Source: an uncultured Clostridia bacterium (lineage in GTDB: Bacteria; Bacillota; Clostridia; TANB77; CAG-508). From it: a stretch of DNA of 64,000 nt. Of the stretch, positions 17,615 to 28,166 are shown piece after piece. Every line of letters begins with the position of its first letter. The first letter of the stretch is position 1. The notes under the pieces were generated by a model. The model saw only the letters and a program-made list of their open reading frames with translations. It ran no database searches and was not told where the DNA came from. The translations under genes were made by a program, and so were the position numbers. The stretch spans positions 1 to 64,000 of the forward strand of contig CAKOYQ010000001.1 in the NCBI GenBank assembly GCA_934130935.1. The letters run 5' to 3'.

Positions 17615-18190
17615 CTAATTGTTTTCTTTTTCATCTTCAATTCTTTTTTCATTTTCAATAATTGTCATAATAACTTGAACTGTTTTCTCAAAATCATCAT
17701 TTTTTATAACATAATCATACATTTTTATTTTGTCCTCTTCATATTCAAGTCTACTTAATCTTACTTCTATATCTTGTATATCGTCGCCTCTTTCAATTAA
17801 GCGTCTTTTTAATTCTTCTTTTTCTACTTTTAAAAATATAGTAACTATTCTTGTATCATTTCCCAATATCTTTAAAAGGTTTTCAGTACCATTTACTTCT
17901 ATATCTTTTACTATAATTTTTCCCTCTTTTATTTTATTTCCCATAAGTTCTTTAGAAGTTCCATAATAATTTCCATGATGCAAGTCATACTCATAAAAGT
18001 CTCCTTTACGAATTTTATCCTCAAATTCTTCTTTACTAATAAAATGGTAATGGCCACCTTCTATTTCTCCTGGTCTCATTTCCCTTGAAGTAAAAGATGG
18101 AAGTGTTACTATATTTGGCATTCTTGCTATTAATTCTTTTTTTATCGTATCTTTTCCAGCTCCAGATACACCAGATAATATTACTAACAA
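17615..18190 (-). CDS. gmk: Guanylate kinase
   Basis: A 191-residue enzyme converting GMP to GDP. The P-loop is SGVSGAGKDT (residues about 6-15), a little unlike the usual GPSGVGKST. The GMP-binding stretch FTSREMRPGEIEGGHYHF and the HHGNYYGTS segment are clear. The C-terminal lid and VRLSRLEYE follow. The start is a TTG at 18190, one base after the rpoZ stop, with AAGGAG 9 bases ahead. It belongs to the conserved yicC-remA-rpoZ-gmk unit. A second gmk-like gene lies at 30477. Confidence 0.93.
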   Translation of the reverse strand: MLVILSGVSGAGKDTIKKELIARMPNIVTLPSFTSREMRPGEIEGGHYHFISKEEFEDKIRKGDFYEYDLHHGNYYGTSKELMGNKIKEGKIIVKDIEVNGTENLLKILGNDTRIVTIFLKVEKEELKRRLIERGDDIQDIEVRLSRLEYEEDKIKMYDYVIKNDDFEKTVQVIMTIIENEKRIEDEKENN

Positions 18191-18191
18191 T

Positions 18192-18425
18192 TTATTTTTC
18201 TCCTTCTTCTTTATTTTCTTCTCTCATCTCTTCAGGTTCAATAATATCTACTTTTCCTTCCGCAATTTCATTAGCAGCAAGTGTAACAGCTGATTCTTCT
18301 TTAACATTTGTTTTTACTTCAGCACCACTAGCAATTTGTCTAGCTCTTTTTGATGTAGCAATTACTAATTCATATCTGTTTTTGGCTTTTGTTAACAATT
18401 CTTGTACTGTTGGTTTTACCATCAT
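18192..18425 (-). CDS. rpoZ: RNA polymerase omega subunit
   Basis: A 77-residue protein with the signature KAKNRYELVIATSKRARQI (about residues 13-31) and AVTLAANEIAEGK (about 46-58), which defines omega. It stabilises the assembly of the beta' subunit. The ribosome site GGAGG precedes two consecutive ATG codons. It is located between remA and gmk, the typical order in Firmicutes. The C-terminal tail is acidic. Confidence 0.93.
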   Translation of the reverse strand: MMVKPTVQELLTKAKNRYELVIATSKRARQIASGAEVKTNVKEESAVTLAANEIAEGKVDIIEPEEMREENKEEGEK

Positions 18426-18457
18426 TTTTAATTACCTCCATTTATAAATTTTACTTT

Positions 18458-18733
18458 TTAAGTTTCATCTGTAGCAGTATTTTGTGTTGTAGGTGTTATA
18501 TCTTTGTCAACTCTTCCAGCAACCGTTTCAGGTTGTACAGCAGATAAAATTATATGTCCAGAATCCATTATTAGAACTGCTCTAGTACGCCTACCACATG
18601 TAGCATCAACTGCACTTTTTGTATCTTTAGCTTCTTGAATCATTCTTTTTATAGGCGCAGACTCAGGGCTTACAATAGCTACTATTTTGTTTGCGGCTAT
18701 TATATTTCCAAACCCTATATTTACTAATTGCAT
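18458..18733 (-). CDS. remA: RemA/YlzA regulator (DUF370)
   Basis: A 91-residue DNA-binding protein. The start [20 protein letters not shown] and [18 protein letters not shown] are the family's conserved segments. RemA activates biofilm matrix genes in Bacillus subtilis. In clostridia its targets are less known. The start at 18733 is chosen since AAAGGA lies 8 bases ahead. The upstream ATG overlaps that site. It lies between yicC and rpoZ, as in most Firmicutes. Confidence 0.92.
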   Translation of the reverse strand: MQLVNIGFGNIIAANKIVAIVSPESAPIKRMIQEAKDTKSAVDATCGRRTRAVLIMDSGHIILSAVQPETVAGRVDKDITPTTQNTATDET

Positions 18734-18769
18734 TTTTATCATCCTTTCTATATAATATTTTTAAATTAC

Positions 18770-19645
18770 TTATTCAATATTTTGTATTTGTTCCCTAATA
18801 TCTTCTAATATTGTTTTTATATCTACTACTCTGTTTACAATTTCTAAATTATTAGCCTTTGACCCTATTGTATTTACTTCTCTGTTCATCTCTTGAATAA
18901 TAAAATCCATCTTTTTTCCTGATGGCTCATCAGAATTAATTAAACCTCTTAATTGTTCTATATGACTTCTTAGCCTTGTTATCTCCTCTTCAACCGAACA
19001 TTTATCTGCATATATAACAACTTCTTGCATTAATCTTGATTTATCTAATTCTTCTGTTTTTAATATTTCTTTTATCCTTGCTTCTAATTTTACTACATAT
19101 TCGTCAATAAGTCCAGTAGATAATTCAAAAATTTCCTCATTTTTCTTTTCTATTTGCAATATTTTATCAAAAATATCCTGTGAAATTCTATTTCCTTCAT
19201 TTTGTCTCATGTTTATTAATTGTTCCAGTGCGTCTTCTACAGCTTGAATTAATTCTATTTTAATTTGTTTTTCATCAAAATTACTTTTTATTGTTAAAAC
19301 ATCTGGAAACTTAGTTATTTCTGTTACTTCTATATTAGCTGAAATATTTTCTTCATCTGCTAATTTCTTTAGATTTTGAATATACATTTTAGCAAGTTCT
19401 GTATTTATTCTAATATCGTTCCCCTCATTGCTATAATTTTCAAATAAAATTGAAATATCTATTTTTCCTCTTTTTATTTTGGAATTAACTATCTTTCTTA
19501 TATCATCTTCTAAATAACTAATAACACGAGGCAATTTTATATTTATATCTATATATTTATGGTTTACTGCTTTTATTTCTACTTGATAATCTCTTGAATT
19601 TATGGATAAACTACTTTTTCCATACCCTGTCATACTTTTTATCAT
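18770..19645 (-). CDS. YicC/YloC-family endoribonuclease
   Basis: A 291-residue protein starting MIKSMTGYGK, the mark of the family, with AVNHKYIDINIKLPR and the C-terminal DUF1732 part (KMDFIIQEMNREVNTIGSKA, the most conserved stretch). Members have been reported to be endoribonucleases. It opens the yicC-remA-rpoZ-gmk unit. Its ATG follows the stop of the upstream membrane protein gene by only two bases, suggesting coupling. Confidence 0.92.
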   Translation of the reverse strand: MIKSMTGYGKSSLSINSRDYQVEIKAVNHKYIDINIKLPRVISYLEDDIRKIVNSKIKRGKIDISILFENYSNEGNDIRINTELAKMYIQNLKKLADEENISANIEVTEITKFPDVLTIKSNFDEKQIKIELIQAVEDALEQLINMRQNEGNRISQDIFDKILQIEKKNEEIFELSTGLIDEYVVKLEARIKEILKTEELDKSRLMQEVVIYADKCSVEEEITRLRSHIEQLRGLINSDEPSGKKMDFIIQEMNREVNTIGSKANNLEIVNRVVDIKTILEDIREQIQNIE

Positions 19646-19647
19646 TT

Positions 19648-20130
19648 TTAATTTCCTTCTTCTACCTTTTTATTTTTTCTTTTTGAAACCTTTTTAATTG
19701 GTTCATCTTTTACAATGTCTTTTATATCACTTAAGTCTTTTAATTTTTCTTGTTGACTTTTTGTATATAATATTGCTGATTTTAATATATAATATATTGC
19801 AAAAAGGCTTGAACCAGCCAATGTATATACTTGTACGCTACAGTTTAGAACTTTAGCCATATGTTGTGCTAGTAAAATAAATAATGCTGTTGCCAAAAAT
19901 TCTAGTCCATTAAAAAATATTAGTCCTTCTCTCTTTCTATATGCTATTTCCATCATTATAATTGATATTACTAAAAATAACATAATCGATGCATTTATAT
20001 ATTTTATTAACACTAACGAATCTAATCTTACATATTCTATACTAATAAAAATAAGATATATTATCGTTATTAATCCAAATGTTAAATTTGTTAACAATTT
20101 TTTTACTAATATATTTTTGTTTTTTGTCAT
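19648..20130 (-). CDS. Small membrane protein of unknown function
   Basis: A 160-residue protein with four predicted membrane helices (about residues 13-30, 41-60, 73-90, 97-117) and a basic lysine-rich cytoplasmic tail (KKVSKRKNKKVEEGN). No family is recognised. It lies directly before yicC and after rsmE, from which it is separated by a REP-like repeat. It may be cotranscribed with the yicC unit. Confidence 0.65.
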   Translation of the reverse strand: MTKNKNILVKKLLTNLTFGLITIIYLIFISIEYVRLDSLVLIKYINASIMLFLVISIIMMEIAYRKREGLIFFNGLEFLATALFILLAQHMAKVLNCSVQVYTLAGSSLFAIYYILKSAILYTKSQQEKLKDLSDIKDIVKDEPIKKVSKRKNKKVEEGN

Positions 20131-20146
20131 TATTATCTCCTTATTT

Positions 20147-20179
20147 AGGGCAATTTGGGGTCGGTTCCGTTTTTGCCCT
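20147..20179 (+). repeat. REP-like 33-bp repeat, copy A
   Basis: The element starts AGGGCAATTTGGGGTCGG and ends TTTTTGCCCT, with a 7-bp terminal inverted repeat. It begins directly next to the rsmE stop codon. It is identical to copies B and C in all 33 bases. Confidence 0.85.
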
Positions 20180-20932
20180 CTAATCTTCTAATTCATATCT
20201 AATTATACTAAGAATATTTAGTGCAACAGTTTCTGTTCTTAGAATTCTTCTGCCTAACGTTACAATTTTTGCACCATTTTGTTTCAATAATTCCACATCT
20301 TTTTCTTCTAATCCTCCTTCAGGCCCAATTACAACTGCTATGCTAAGTGTTTCATTTTCTTTTAATTCTTCCTTTAAATGAACTAACTCATTTTTCAAAC
20401 TATTATCTTTTTCATTTTCATATGCTACAATTAAACAATTATATTGATTTATTAATTTTGAAATTTTTTCCATAGTTTGTATGCTTCTTATTTCTGGTAT
20501 TTCATCTCTTCCACTCTGTTTTGCTGCACTTTCTGCAATTTTTTGCCATCTTTGGATTTTTTTTGCTTCATCTCTTGAATTTATTTTCACTATAGACCTA
20601 CTCATTGCCACTGGAATAATTGCATTTGCACCTAATTCTACTGATTTCTGAATTATTAACTCCATTTTATCTGCTTTTGGTAATCCCTGATATATGTCTA
20701 TTTTTATTTTATCTTCTAAATGCTTTAATTCTTCTAAAATATGAGTCTGTATACCTTCATTTGATATTTGCTCTATTTTACATATATATGTTGTTTTTGT
20801 GTCTAAATTGCATATCTCTATACAATCTCCGATTTCTTTTCTAAGCACATTTTTTATATGTTTAACATCTTCTCCTAATATTGTTATTGTTGCATTTTGT
20901 ACTTGATTTGTTTTTACAAAAAATCTTGGCAT
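20180..20932 (-). CDS. rsmE: 16S rRNA (uracil1498-N3)-methyltransferase
   Basis: A 250-residue SPOUT-class methyltransferase. An N-terminal PUA-like domain (about 1-70, with HIKNVLRKEIGD) precedes the trefoil-knot domain. AVVIGPEGGLEEKDVELL (about 195-212) and LGRRILRTETVALNILSII at the C-terminus are the SAM-binding signature. It modifies helix 44 of 16S rRNA. In many Firmicutes it follows prmA; here it follows yqeK. Confidence 0.94.
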   Translation of the reverse strand: MPRFFVKTNQVQNATITILGEDVKHIKNVLRKEIGDCIEICNLDTKTTYICKIEQISNEGIQTHILEELKHLEDKIKIDIYQGLPKADKMELIIQKSVELGANAIIPVAMSRSIVKINSRDEAKKIQRWQKIAESAAKQSGRDEIPEIRSIQTMEKISKLINQYNCLIVAYENEKDNSLKNELVHLKEELKENETLSIAVVIGPEGGLEEKDVELLKQNGAKIVTLGRRILRTETVALNILSIIRYELED

Positions 20933-20956
20933 AATTATCTCCTTTTATTTGCTGAA

Positions 20957-21532
20957 CTATTCCTCATAACTCATAATTATTTTATTTCTGGTTTCAATAC
21001 TTTCTAATGCTATTAATTTATTATTTTCAATTAAATACTTTGCTGTATTATTTATAATAAGAAGCAAAGCTTTATCTAAATCTTGTTTAGCCATTTCTCT
21101 TTCTTCATTTATGTCAAAAGAATCTGAGCTCCTAGTTAATTCTATTTTATCTGAAATATATATAATTTTTGCAAGTTTATCCATATTAGGATTAGTTGTA
21201 GTATGATATTCTATTGCTTTTTGAATTTGCTCATTTACTCCATACTTCTTTTTAGCAATATCTGCTCCTATTTTTCCATGTAGCAAGTGTAAATTGTTTC
21301 TTTCAAATTCACTTATTTTGATATTGTTTTTTTCTACATATTCTAACATTTCCTCTTTTGACATTTCTTTTGCATTATCATGAAGAAGTCCTGCAATTCT
21401 TGCGCTCTCAATATCAACATTGTGAAGTTTAGCAAGTTCAACTGCCATCTCCATAACTCCTATGGAATGAGAATATCTTTGGGCTGATAATATTTGTTTC
21501 AAATCACATTGTATCTTTTCTATTAATTTCAT
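20957..21532 (-). CDS. yqeK: YqeK-like HD-domain hydrolase
   Basis: A 191-residue HD phosphohydrolase. Metal ligands are visible in RYSHSIGVMEMA (His about 22), LLHDNAKEM (HD, about 51-52), HGKIGADIA and IEYHTTTN, matching the YqeK family. The family hydrolyses symmetric diadenosine tetraphosphate to ADP. The usual nadD neighbour is absent here. It sits between rfbB and rsmE. Confidence 0.88.
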   Translation of the reverse strand: MKLIEKIQCDLKQILSAQRYSHSIGVMEMAVELAKLHNVDIESARIAGLLHDNAKEMSKEEMLEYVEKNNIKISEFERNNLHLLHGKIGADIAKKKYGVNEQIQKAIEYHTTTNPNMDKLAKIIYISDKIELTRSSDSFDINEEREMAKQDLDKALLLIINNTAKYLIENNKLIALESIETRNKIIMSYEE

Positions 21533-21595
21533 TTCTTTTTTCCTTTAACTATAATTTTTGAGGTATAGTAAATAATTCTATACCTCAAGTTTAAA

Positions 21596-22561
21596 TTATT
21601 GTAACCACTCTGGATTAGCTAAATACCAATCTATTGTTTTTACAATTCCATCTTCAAATTTTGTCTCTGGTTCCCATCCAAGTTCTGCTTTTATTTTACT
21701 TGGATCTATAGCATATCTATAATCATGGCCTTTTCTATCTTCTACATATTCAATTAAGTCTTCTGATTTTCCTAATCTTTTTAATATAAGCTTTACAATG
21801 TCTATATTTCTTTTTTCATTATGTCCACCTATATTATATCTTTCTCCTGCTATACCATTGTGAAATACTAAATCTATAGCTTTACAGTGGTCTTCAACAT
21901 ATAGCCAATCTCTGATATTCTTTCCTGTTCCATAAACTGGTAATTTTTCATCATTCATTGCAAGTTTTATCATATGTGGTATTAATTTCTCATTATGTTG
22001 ATATGGTCCATAATTATTTGAACAATTTGTTACATTTACATTCATTTTGTATGTTGTATGATATGCAAATGCAACTAAATCAGAACTTGCTTTTGAAGCA
22101 GAATATGGGCTACTTGGTTGAATTGGTGATTTTTCTGTAAAATATCCTTCTTCTCCTAATGCTCCATAAACTTCATCTGTTGATATATGTACAAATTTAT
22201 TTTCAGAACCTTCACCCCATTTTTGTTTTGCTGTTTCTAATAATGTATGTGTTCCTATAACATTTGTATGTGTAAATACAAATGGATCTTTTATACTATT
22301 ATCAACATGTGATTCTGCTGCAAAATGAATTACTCCATTTATATCATATTTATCAAATATTTCTTTCATTTTTTCAAAGTCACATATATCTGCTTTCTCA
22401 AATATTATTTTATCTTTTACCTTGTTTAAATTATTCATATTCCCTGCATATGTTAATTTATCCACAACAACTATTTTATAATCAGGATGTTTATTCACAA
22501 AATATTCTGCGAAATTTGCTCCTATAAAACCTGCTGCACCTGTTACTAATATATTTTTCAT
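21596..22561 (-). CDS. rfbB: dTDP-glucose 4,6-dehydratase
   Basis: A 321-residue extended short-chain dehydrogenase, the second step of dTDP-L-rhamnose synthesis. GAAGFIGANFAEYF at the N-terminus binds NAD. AAESHVDNSI is the family signature. The catalytic STDEVYGALG (Thr-Asp-Glu) and YSASKASSD (YxxxK) motifs are intact. It is the last gene of the rfbD-A-C-B series, with its ribosome site right beside REP-like copy B. Confidence 0.95.
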   Translation of the reverse strand: MKNILVTGAAGFIGANFAEYFVNKHPDYKIVVVDKLTYAGNMNNLNKVKDKIIFEKADICDFEKMKEIFDKYDINGVIHFAAESHVDNSIKDPFVFTHTNVIGTHTLLETAKQKWGEGSENKFVHISTDEVYGALGEEGYFTEKSPIQPSSPYSASKASSDLVAFAYHTTYKMNVNVTNCSNNYGPYQHNEKLIPHMIKLAMNDEKLPVYGTGKNIRDWLYVEDHCKAIDLVFHNGIAGERYNIGGHNEKRNIDIVKLILKRLGKSEDLIEYVEDRKGHDYRYAIDPSKIKAELGWEPETKFEDGIVKTIDWYLANPEWLQ

Positions 22562-22580
22562 TTTGTTTCTTCCTTTCTTT

Positions 22581-22613
22581 AGGGCAATTTGGGGTCGGTT
22601 CCGTTTTTGCCCT
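22581..22613 (+). repeat. REP-like 33-bp repeat, copy B
   Basis: Identical to copies A and C. It occupies nearly the whole interval between the stop of rfbC and the ribosome site of rfbB, in the same orientation as the other single copies. Confidence 0.85.
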
Positions 22614-22616
22614 TTT

Positions 22617-23195
22617 TTATAGATTTTTAAATAAATCTGTTTCTTTCAATTCTTTTAATGATGGCCATTTTGCATCTTTTTCAGATGTTAATAAATCTTC
22701 TGTTTTCATATCTCCCATTGGCCACTCTATTGCAACATCTGGATCATCAAATTTTAGTCCACCTTCTGCTTCATGATTATATACATCATCACATTTATAT
22801 GCAAATTCGGCTTCATCTGATAATACTAAAAATCCATGAGCAAATCCTTTTGGAATCATAAACATTTTTTTGTTTTCTTCTGTTAGTATAACACCTTCCC
22901 ATTTACCATATGTTTCACTACCTGGGCGTAAATCTACAGCTACATCAAATACTTCACCTTTAATACATCTTACCAATTTAGCTTGTGTATTTTCTTTTTG
23001 AAAATGTAACCCTCTTAATACTCCTTTTTTAGATTTTGATTGATTATCTTGTACAAAATTATATTTTAGGCCAATCTCTTCGAAATCTGCTTTGCTATAT
23101 GTTTCCATAAAGTATCCTCTATTATCTCCAAATACTGTTGGTTCTATAATACAAACACCTTTTATTGATGTATCTATTCTTTTAAATTTTCCCAT
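22617..23195 (-). CDS. rfbC: dTDP-4-dehydrorhamnose 3,5-epimerase
   Basis: A 192-residue cupin-fold epimerase, third step of the pathway. It shows the catalytic histidine in LRGLHFQKE, VAVDLRPGSETYGKW, IPKGFAHGFLVLSDEAEF (with the conserved Tyr in FAYKCDDVYN), all in normal order and length. It lies 11 bases after rfbA, in one operon. Confidence 0.95.
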   Translation of the reverse strand: MGKFKRIDTSIKGVCIIEPTVFGDNRGYFMETYSKADFEEIGLKYNFVQDNQSKSKKGVLRGLHFQKENTQAKLVRCIKGEVFDVAVDLRPGSETYGKWEGVILTEENKKMFMIPKGFAHGFLVLSDEAEFAYKCDDVYNHEAEGGLKFDDPDVAIEWPMGDMKTEDLLTSEKDAKWPSLKELKETDLFKNL

Positions 23196-23206
23196 TTTTA
23201 ATCCTC

Positions 23207-24097
23207 CTATTCCTCACCAAAAACATCTTCTGCTACATCTTTTAAATATTTTCCATAATCTGTTTTCATGTATTTTTTTGATAATTCTGATAATTGGTCA
23301 GATGTTATCCATCCTTTATCAAATGCAATTTCTTCGGGGCAACATATCTGTAGTCCTTGTCTTTTTTGAATTGTTTGAACAAAACTTGCTGTTTCTATTA
23401 ATGCATCATGTGTACCTGTATCAAACCAAGTCATTCCTCTTCCTAGTTTTTCAACTTTAAGTTGTCCTCGTTTCATATATTCTTCATTGACAGTTGTAAT
23501 TTCAAGTTCTCCTCTTGCTGACGGTTTAACATTTTTTGCAATTTCTATTACTTCATTTGTATAAAAGTATAAGCCTGGTACAGCATAGTTTGATTTAGGA
23601 TTTGATGGTTTTTCTTCTATTGATACTGCTTTTCCGTCCCCATCAATTTCAACAACTCCATATGCTCTAGGATCTTTTACATAATATCCAAATATTGTAG
23701 CTTCATTTTCTCTTTCATTTGCCTCTTTTAATTTTTCAGCAAGATGTTCTCCATAAAACATATTGTCACCTAAAATCATAGCAACATTATCTTTTCCAAT
23801 AAATTCTTCTCCTATTATAAAAGCTTCTGCTAATCCATTTGGCTTTTCTTGGATTTTATATTCAAAATTCATTCCCCATTGGCTTCCATCTCCAAGTAAG
23901 TCTTTAAATGTTTTCAAGTCTCTTGGTGTTGTTATTATTAGTACATCTCTTATATCTGCTTGCATTAATATTGATAATGGATAATATATCATTGGTTTAT
24001 CATATACTGGCATAATTTGTTTTGAAATTGCAAGTGTTAATGGATATAATCTTGTTCCACTTCCTCCTGCTAATATAATTCCTTTTCTTTTTTTCAT
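23207..24097 (-). CDS. rfbA: Glucose-1-phosphate thymidylyltransferase
   Basis: A 296-residue nucleotidyltransferase forming dTDP-glucose. The pyrophosphorylase signature [17 protein letters not shown] is at residues 4-20, followed by [27 protein letters not shown] and the [14 protein letters not shown] segment. The start is at 24097, where AAGGAAG gives good spacing. The longer frame starts inside rfbD. Cotranscribed with rfbD upstream and rfbC downstream. Confidence 0.96.
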   Translation of the reverse strand: MKKRKGIILAGGSGTRLYPLTLAISKQIMPVYDKPMIYYPLSILMQADIRDVLIITTPRDLKTFKDLLGDGSQWGMNFEYKIQEKPNGLAEAFIIGEEFIGKDNVAMILGDNMFYGEHLAEKLKEANERENEATIFGYYVKDPRAYGVVEIDGDGKAVSIEEKPSNPKSNYAVPGLYFYTNEVIEIAKNVKPSARGELEITTVNEEYMKRGQLKVEKLGRGMTWFDTGTHDALIETASFVQTIQKRQGLQICCPEEIAFDKGWITSDQLSELSKKYMKTDYGKYLKDVAEDVFGEE

Positions 24098-24116
24098 TTT
24101 ACAACTTCCTTTCTTC

Positions 24117-24989
24117 TTATACATTTAGTTCTTTAACTTCTTCTAAATATCTTCTTAAACCATCTTGCCATTGTGGAACTTTAATTCCATATGTTTCAAG
24201 TTTTGCCTTTGACATTTGTGAATTAAATGGTCTTTTTGCTTGTGTAATCTTCATCATTTCAATATATTTATCTGTTGTTACAGGATTGACTTTGCACTCA
24301 ATTCCTTGTTCTGCAAGTATTTCTTTTGTAAAATCATACCATGTTGTATATCCTTCATTTGTTGCATTATAAATTCCATAAGGTATTTGCTTTTCAATAG
24401 CTTGATAAATTATATTTGTTAAATCTTTTGCATAAGTAGGACTTCCATGTTGGTCTGAAACTACATTTATTTCATCTCTAGTAGAACCTAATTTTGTCAT
24501 TGTTTTTACAAAATTATTTCCTCCAACTCCATATAACCATGCTGTTCTAAATATGTAATATTCATCCATATTTGATGCAATACCTTGCTCTCCATGTAAT
24601 TTTGTTTTTCCATATGCTGTTACAGGCGCTTTTTCATCATCCTCTTTATAGTCTTTTGAAATATCTAAATTTCCTCCAAACACATAATCTGTTGATATAT
24701 GTACCAATTTAGCTCCTACATTTTTTGCCGCTTTAGCTAAGTTTGTTGGGCCATCTCCATTTATTCTATCAGCTAGCTCATAATTATCTTCTGCTTTATC
24801 CACTGCTGTATAAGCTGCACAATTTATTATATAATCTGGTTTTGTATTTTTTACAAAATCTAACACTGCTTTTTCATCTGTTATATCTAATTCTTCAACA
24901 TCAGTTGCTATTATTTCATTGTTTTTTTGGAATTTTTCCTTTACTTCTTTAGCTAACATTCCATTAGCTCCTGTTACTAAAATTCTCAT
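24117..24989 (-). CDS. rfbD: dTDP-4-dehydrorhamnose reductase
   Basis: A 290-residue short-chain reductase completing dTDP-L-rhamnose. It has [13 protein letters not shown] at the N-terminus, STDYVFGG, the YGKTKLHGE catalytic YxxxK, FRTAWLYG, and the C-terminal [12 protein letters not shown] segment. Start at 24989, with AGGGACGGG ahead. It is the first gene of the rfbD-A-C-B operon, so the window encodes the full route from glucose-1-phosphate to dTDP-rhamnose for surface glycans. Confidence 0.95.
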   Translation of the reverse strand: MRILVTGANGMLAKEVKEKFQKNNEIIATDVEELDITDEKAVLDFVKNTKPDYIINCAAYTAVDKAEDNYELADRINGDGPTNLAKAAKNVGAKLVHISTDYVFGGNLDISKDYKEDDEKAPVTAYGKTKLHGEQGIASNMDEYYIFRTAWLYGVGGNNFVKTMTKLGSTRDEINVVSDQHGSPTYAKDLTNIIYQAIEKQIPYGIYNATNEGYTTWYDFTKEILAEQGIECKVNPVTTDKYIEMMKITQAKRPFNSQMSKAKLETYGIKVPQWQDGLRRYLEEVKELNV

Positions 24990-25040
24990 TTTTACCCGTC
25001 CCTTCATAAATTTGAATTTATTTCTTGTTTATAATATCAT

Positions 25041-25077
25041 TAAATAGAAAAAAGTACAAGTTTTTCTTGTACTTTTT
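25041..25077 (-). terminator. Terminator after the 306-residue protein gene
   Basis: A 12-bp stem of AAAAAGTACAAG and CTTGTACTTTTT (25049-25060 with 25066-25077) is followed on the minus strand by TTTTTTCTATTT. It could act in both directions. Confidence 0.75.
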
Positions 25078-25157
25078 ATACACTTTTTCTATTTTTTTTG
25101 ATTAATCTTGTAACTTTTTATATACATATTTCTGAGTATGTCTGTAGTAACATATTG

Positions 25158-26078
25158 TTATTTCATTGGTTCTGTACTATACCAATAATATGTTCCATCA
25201 GAATTTTGCTTATATGTATGTTTATATGTTGTTAATTCTTTTCCTAAATACTTTTCTATATTTTGAATATATATTTCGTTGTTGTCAGCATCAGGATATA
25301 TATTTTTTCCATTAAAATCTACTTTTGATGCTAATTTTTCTTTTTTATCTGAAGAAGTATATATATCATATGTCCCTGCTATATTTGTACCATCTTCTTT
25401 AAGATTTTCCACTTCAACTAAATGTACATATTTGTCATAAATATATATTGTTCCTGTGTTATCTTTTTCTGCTGAAATTAAAAGATTTACAGACCCTTCC
25501 CAAGGAACACACCCTCCACCTTCATACTCATAACTATCGTATTCATCATTTTGATATTTTATTGCCTGACTATCATATGGAGATGCATCTTGATGTACTA
25601 TTTTGACATCTTTTCCAAATATTTCTTTTGCTTTATTTTCTACAACATCTTTAGCATATATAATATGTTCTCTTTTAGGAATCTCTTCACTTTCATATTT
25701 ATATTCTACTCTTGTAGCATCATTTTTTCCTAAATTATTAAATACTGTTAATAATTTTAAACTGTTATTCATATTTTTTTCAGTTACTTTTTCTGATTGA
25801 TAAGCTATCAACTCATCATAATAACTAAATTTAGCTACATAATTATATAATTTTTTTACCAAATCACTATCAGTGTTTAAAGTTTCTAATTTATTTGTAG
25901 TTTCTTCTTGAATATTAGCTCCATCTATTTTACTAATTTTATCATTTAATTCTTCTATTGAATTTTTCATACTTATTTTATCATTATAAAGTTTATATAT
26001 AAATAGTCCCATTATAATAATTATTATTATAGCTATAATAAATAATATTGACAAATTTGGTTTCTTTTTTTCTTCCAT
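25158..26078 (-). CDS. Membrane-anchored protein of unknown function
   Basis: A 306-residue protein with a lysine-rich start, one membrane helix (about residues 9-28), a short coiled coil (about 32-52), and a large extracytoplasmic domain. The domain is rich in Tyr and charged residues, with ESEEIPKREHIIYAKDVV and YLGKELTTYKHTYKQN near the end. No family recognised. It is monocistronic between eno and rfbD and has its own terminator. Confidence 0.7.
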   Translation of the reverse strand: MEEKKKPNLSILFIIAIIIIIIMGLFIYKLYNDKISMKNSIEELNDKISKIDGANIQEETTNKLETLNTDSDLVKKLYNYVAKFSYYDELIAYQSEKVTEKNMNNSLKLLTVFNNLGKNDATRVEYKYESEEIPKREHIIYAKDVVENKAKEIFGKDVKIVHQDASPYDSQAIKYQNDEYDSYEYEGGGCVPWEGSVNLLISAEKDNTGTIYIYDKYVHLVEVENLKEDGTNIAGTYDIYTSSDKKEKLASKVDFNGKNIYPDADNNEIYIQNIEKYLGKELTTYKHTYKQNSDGTYYWYSTEPMK

Positions 26079-26119
26079 TACTTTATCTCCTTACATAATC
26101 AAAAAAATATCATTTATGA

Positions 26120-27454
<1,335 letters not shown>

Positions 27455-27469
27455 TTATCATTTTTCAAA

Positions 27470-28144
27470 TTATTTATTACATAATATTTGATTTTTTATT
27501 TTTTTTGTCTCTTGTTTTGTCGCTAAGTATTCTACTTTTTGATTTTCTTTAAAATCTGTAGTTTCATAGGCTATAATATTTGTTTGTTTTTTTTGATAAA
27601 TTCCTGAATCATATTCTTCATCTTTTTTTAAACTAGGCTTTCTATCTTCTAAATATTTTTCTATTGCTTTCTTTTCCTTTTTGCTATGGGGCTCTATATG
27701 TAAATACTTATTTCTCCAATATATATGATGATTGTAATATGCTTCTTCACCGCCAAACAAGTTGTCATAATTATATTCAATTTTAAATCTATTATTTTTT
27801 ATAGATATTGTTATATTAGACCATACTTTTTGATTTGATTTAGCAAACTCATCTCTAAGTAATTTTATCTTGTCATACAACAATTTTACCAATTTCATAT
27901 ATTCTATTTCTTCAATATCATATTTAGCTGGGATTTCATATACATTTATAAATTTTCGCTTTAAAATGCCTTTTGGCATAAAGTAAAAATACATTTCTCC
28001 TGTTTGAACTTTTCCAAATCTATCTATAATTGAAGCATAAAGGTATAATTCATCCCATTTCCCTGGTATAGCATAAAATATTCTTTTTTGTATTTCTTTA
28101 TATATTTCCTTTATTCTTTTTGTATTATTTAACACTTTTTTCAC
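27470..28144 (-). CDS. YezG-like (DUF600) immunity family protein
   Basis: A 224-residue protein. The N-terminal half matches the DUF600/YezG pattern: a helical start, then AIPGKWDELYLYASI (about residues 22-36) and GEMYFYFMPKG. The middle part is KNNRFKIEYNYDNLF. YezG-family proteins are immunity proteins to LXG toxins such as YeeF. No toxin gene lies in this window, so this would be an orphan immunity gene. The basic C-terminal 60 residues are not part of the usual domain. It lies between gpmI and eno. Confidence 0.6.
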   Translation of the reverse strand: MKKVLNNTKRIKEIYKEIQKRIFYAIPGKWDELYLYASIIDRFGKVQTGEMYFYFMPKGILKRKFINVYEIPAKYDIEEIEYMKLVKLLYDKIKLLRDEFAKSNQKVWSNITISIKNNRFKIEYNYDNLFGGEEAYYNHHIYWRNKYLHIEPHSKKEKKAIEKYLEDRKPSLKKDEEYDSGIYQKKQTNIIAYETTDFKENQKVEYLATKQETKKIKNQILCNK

Positions 28145-28166
28145 CCTTTATTTTATCTTATATAGG

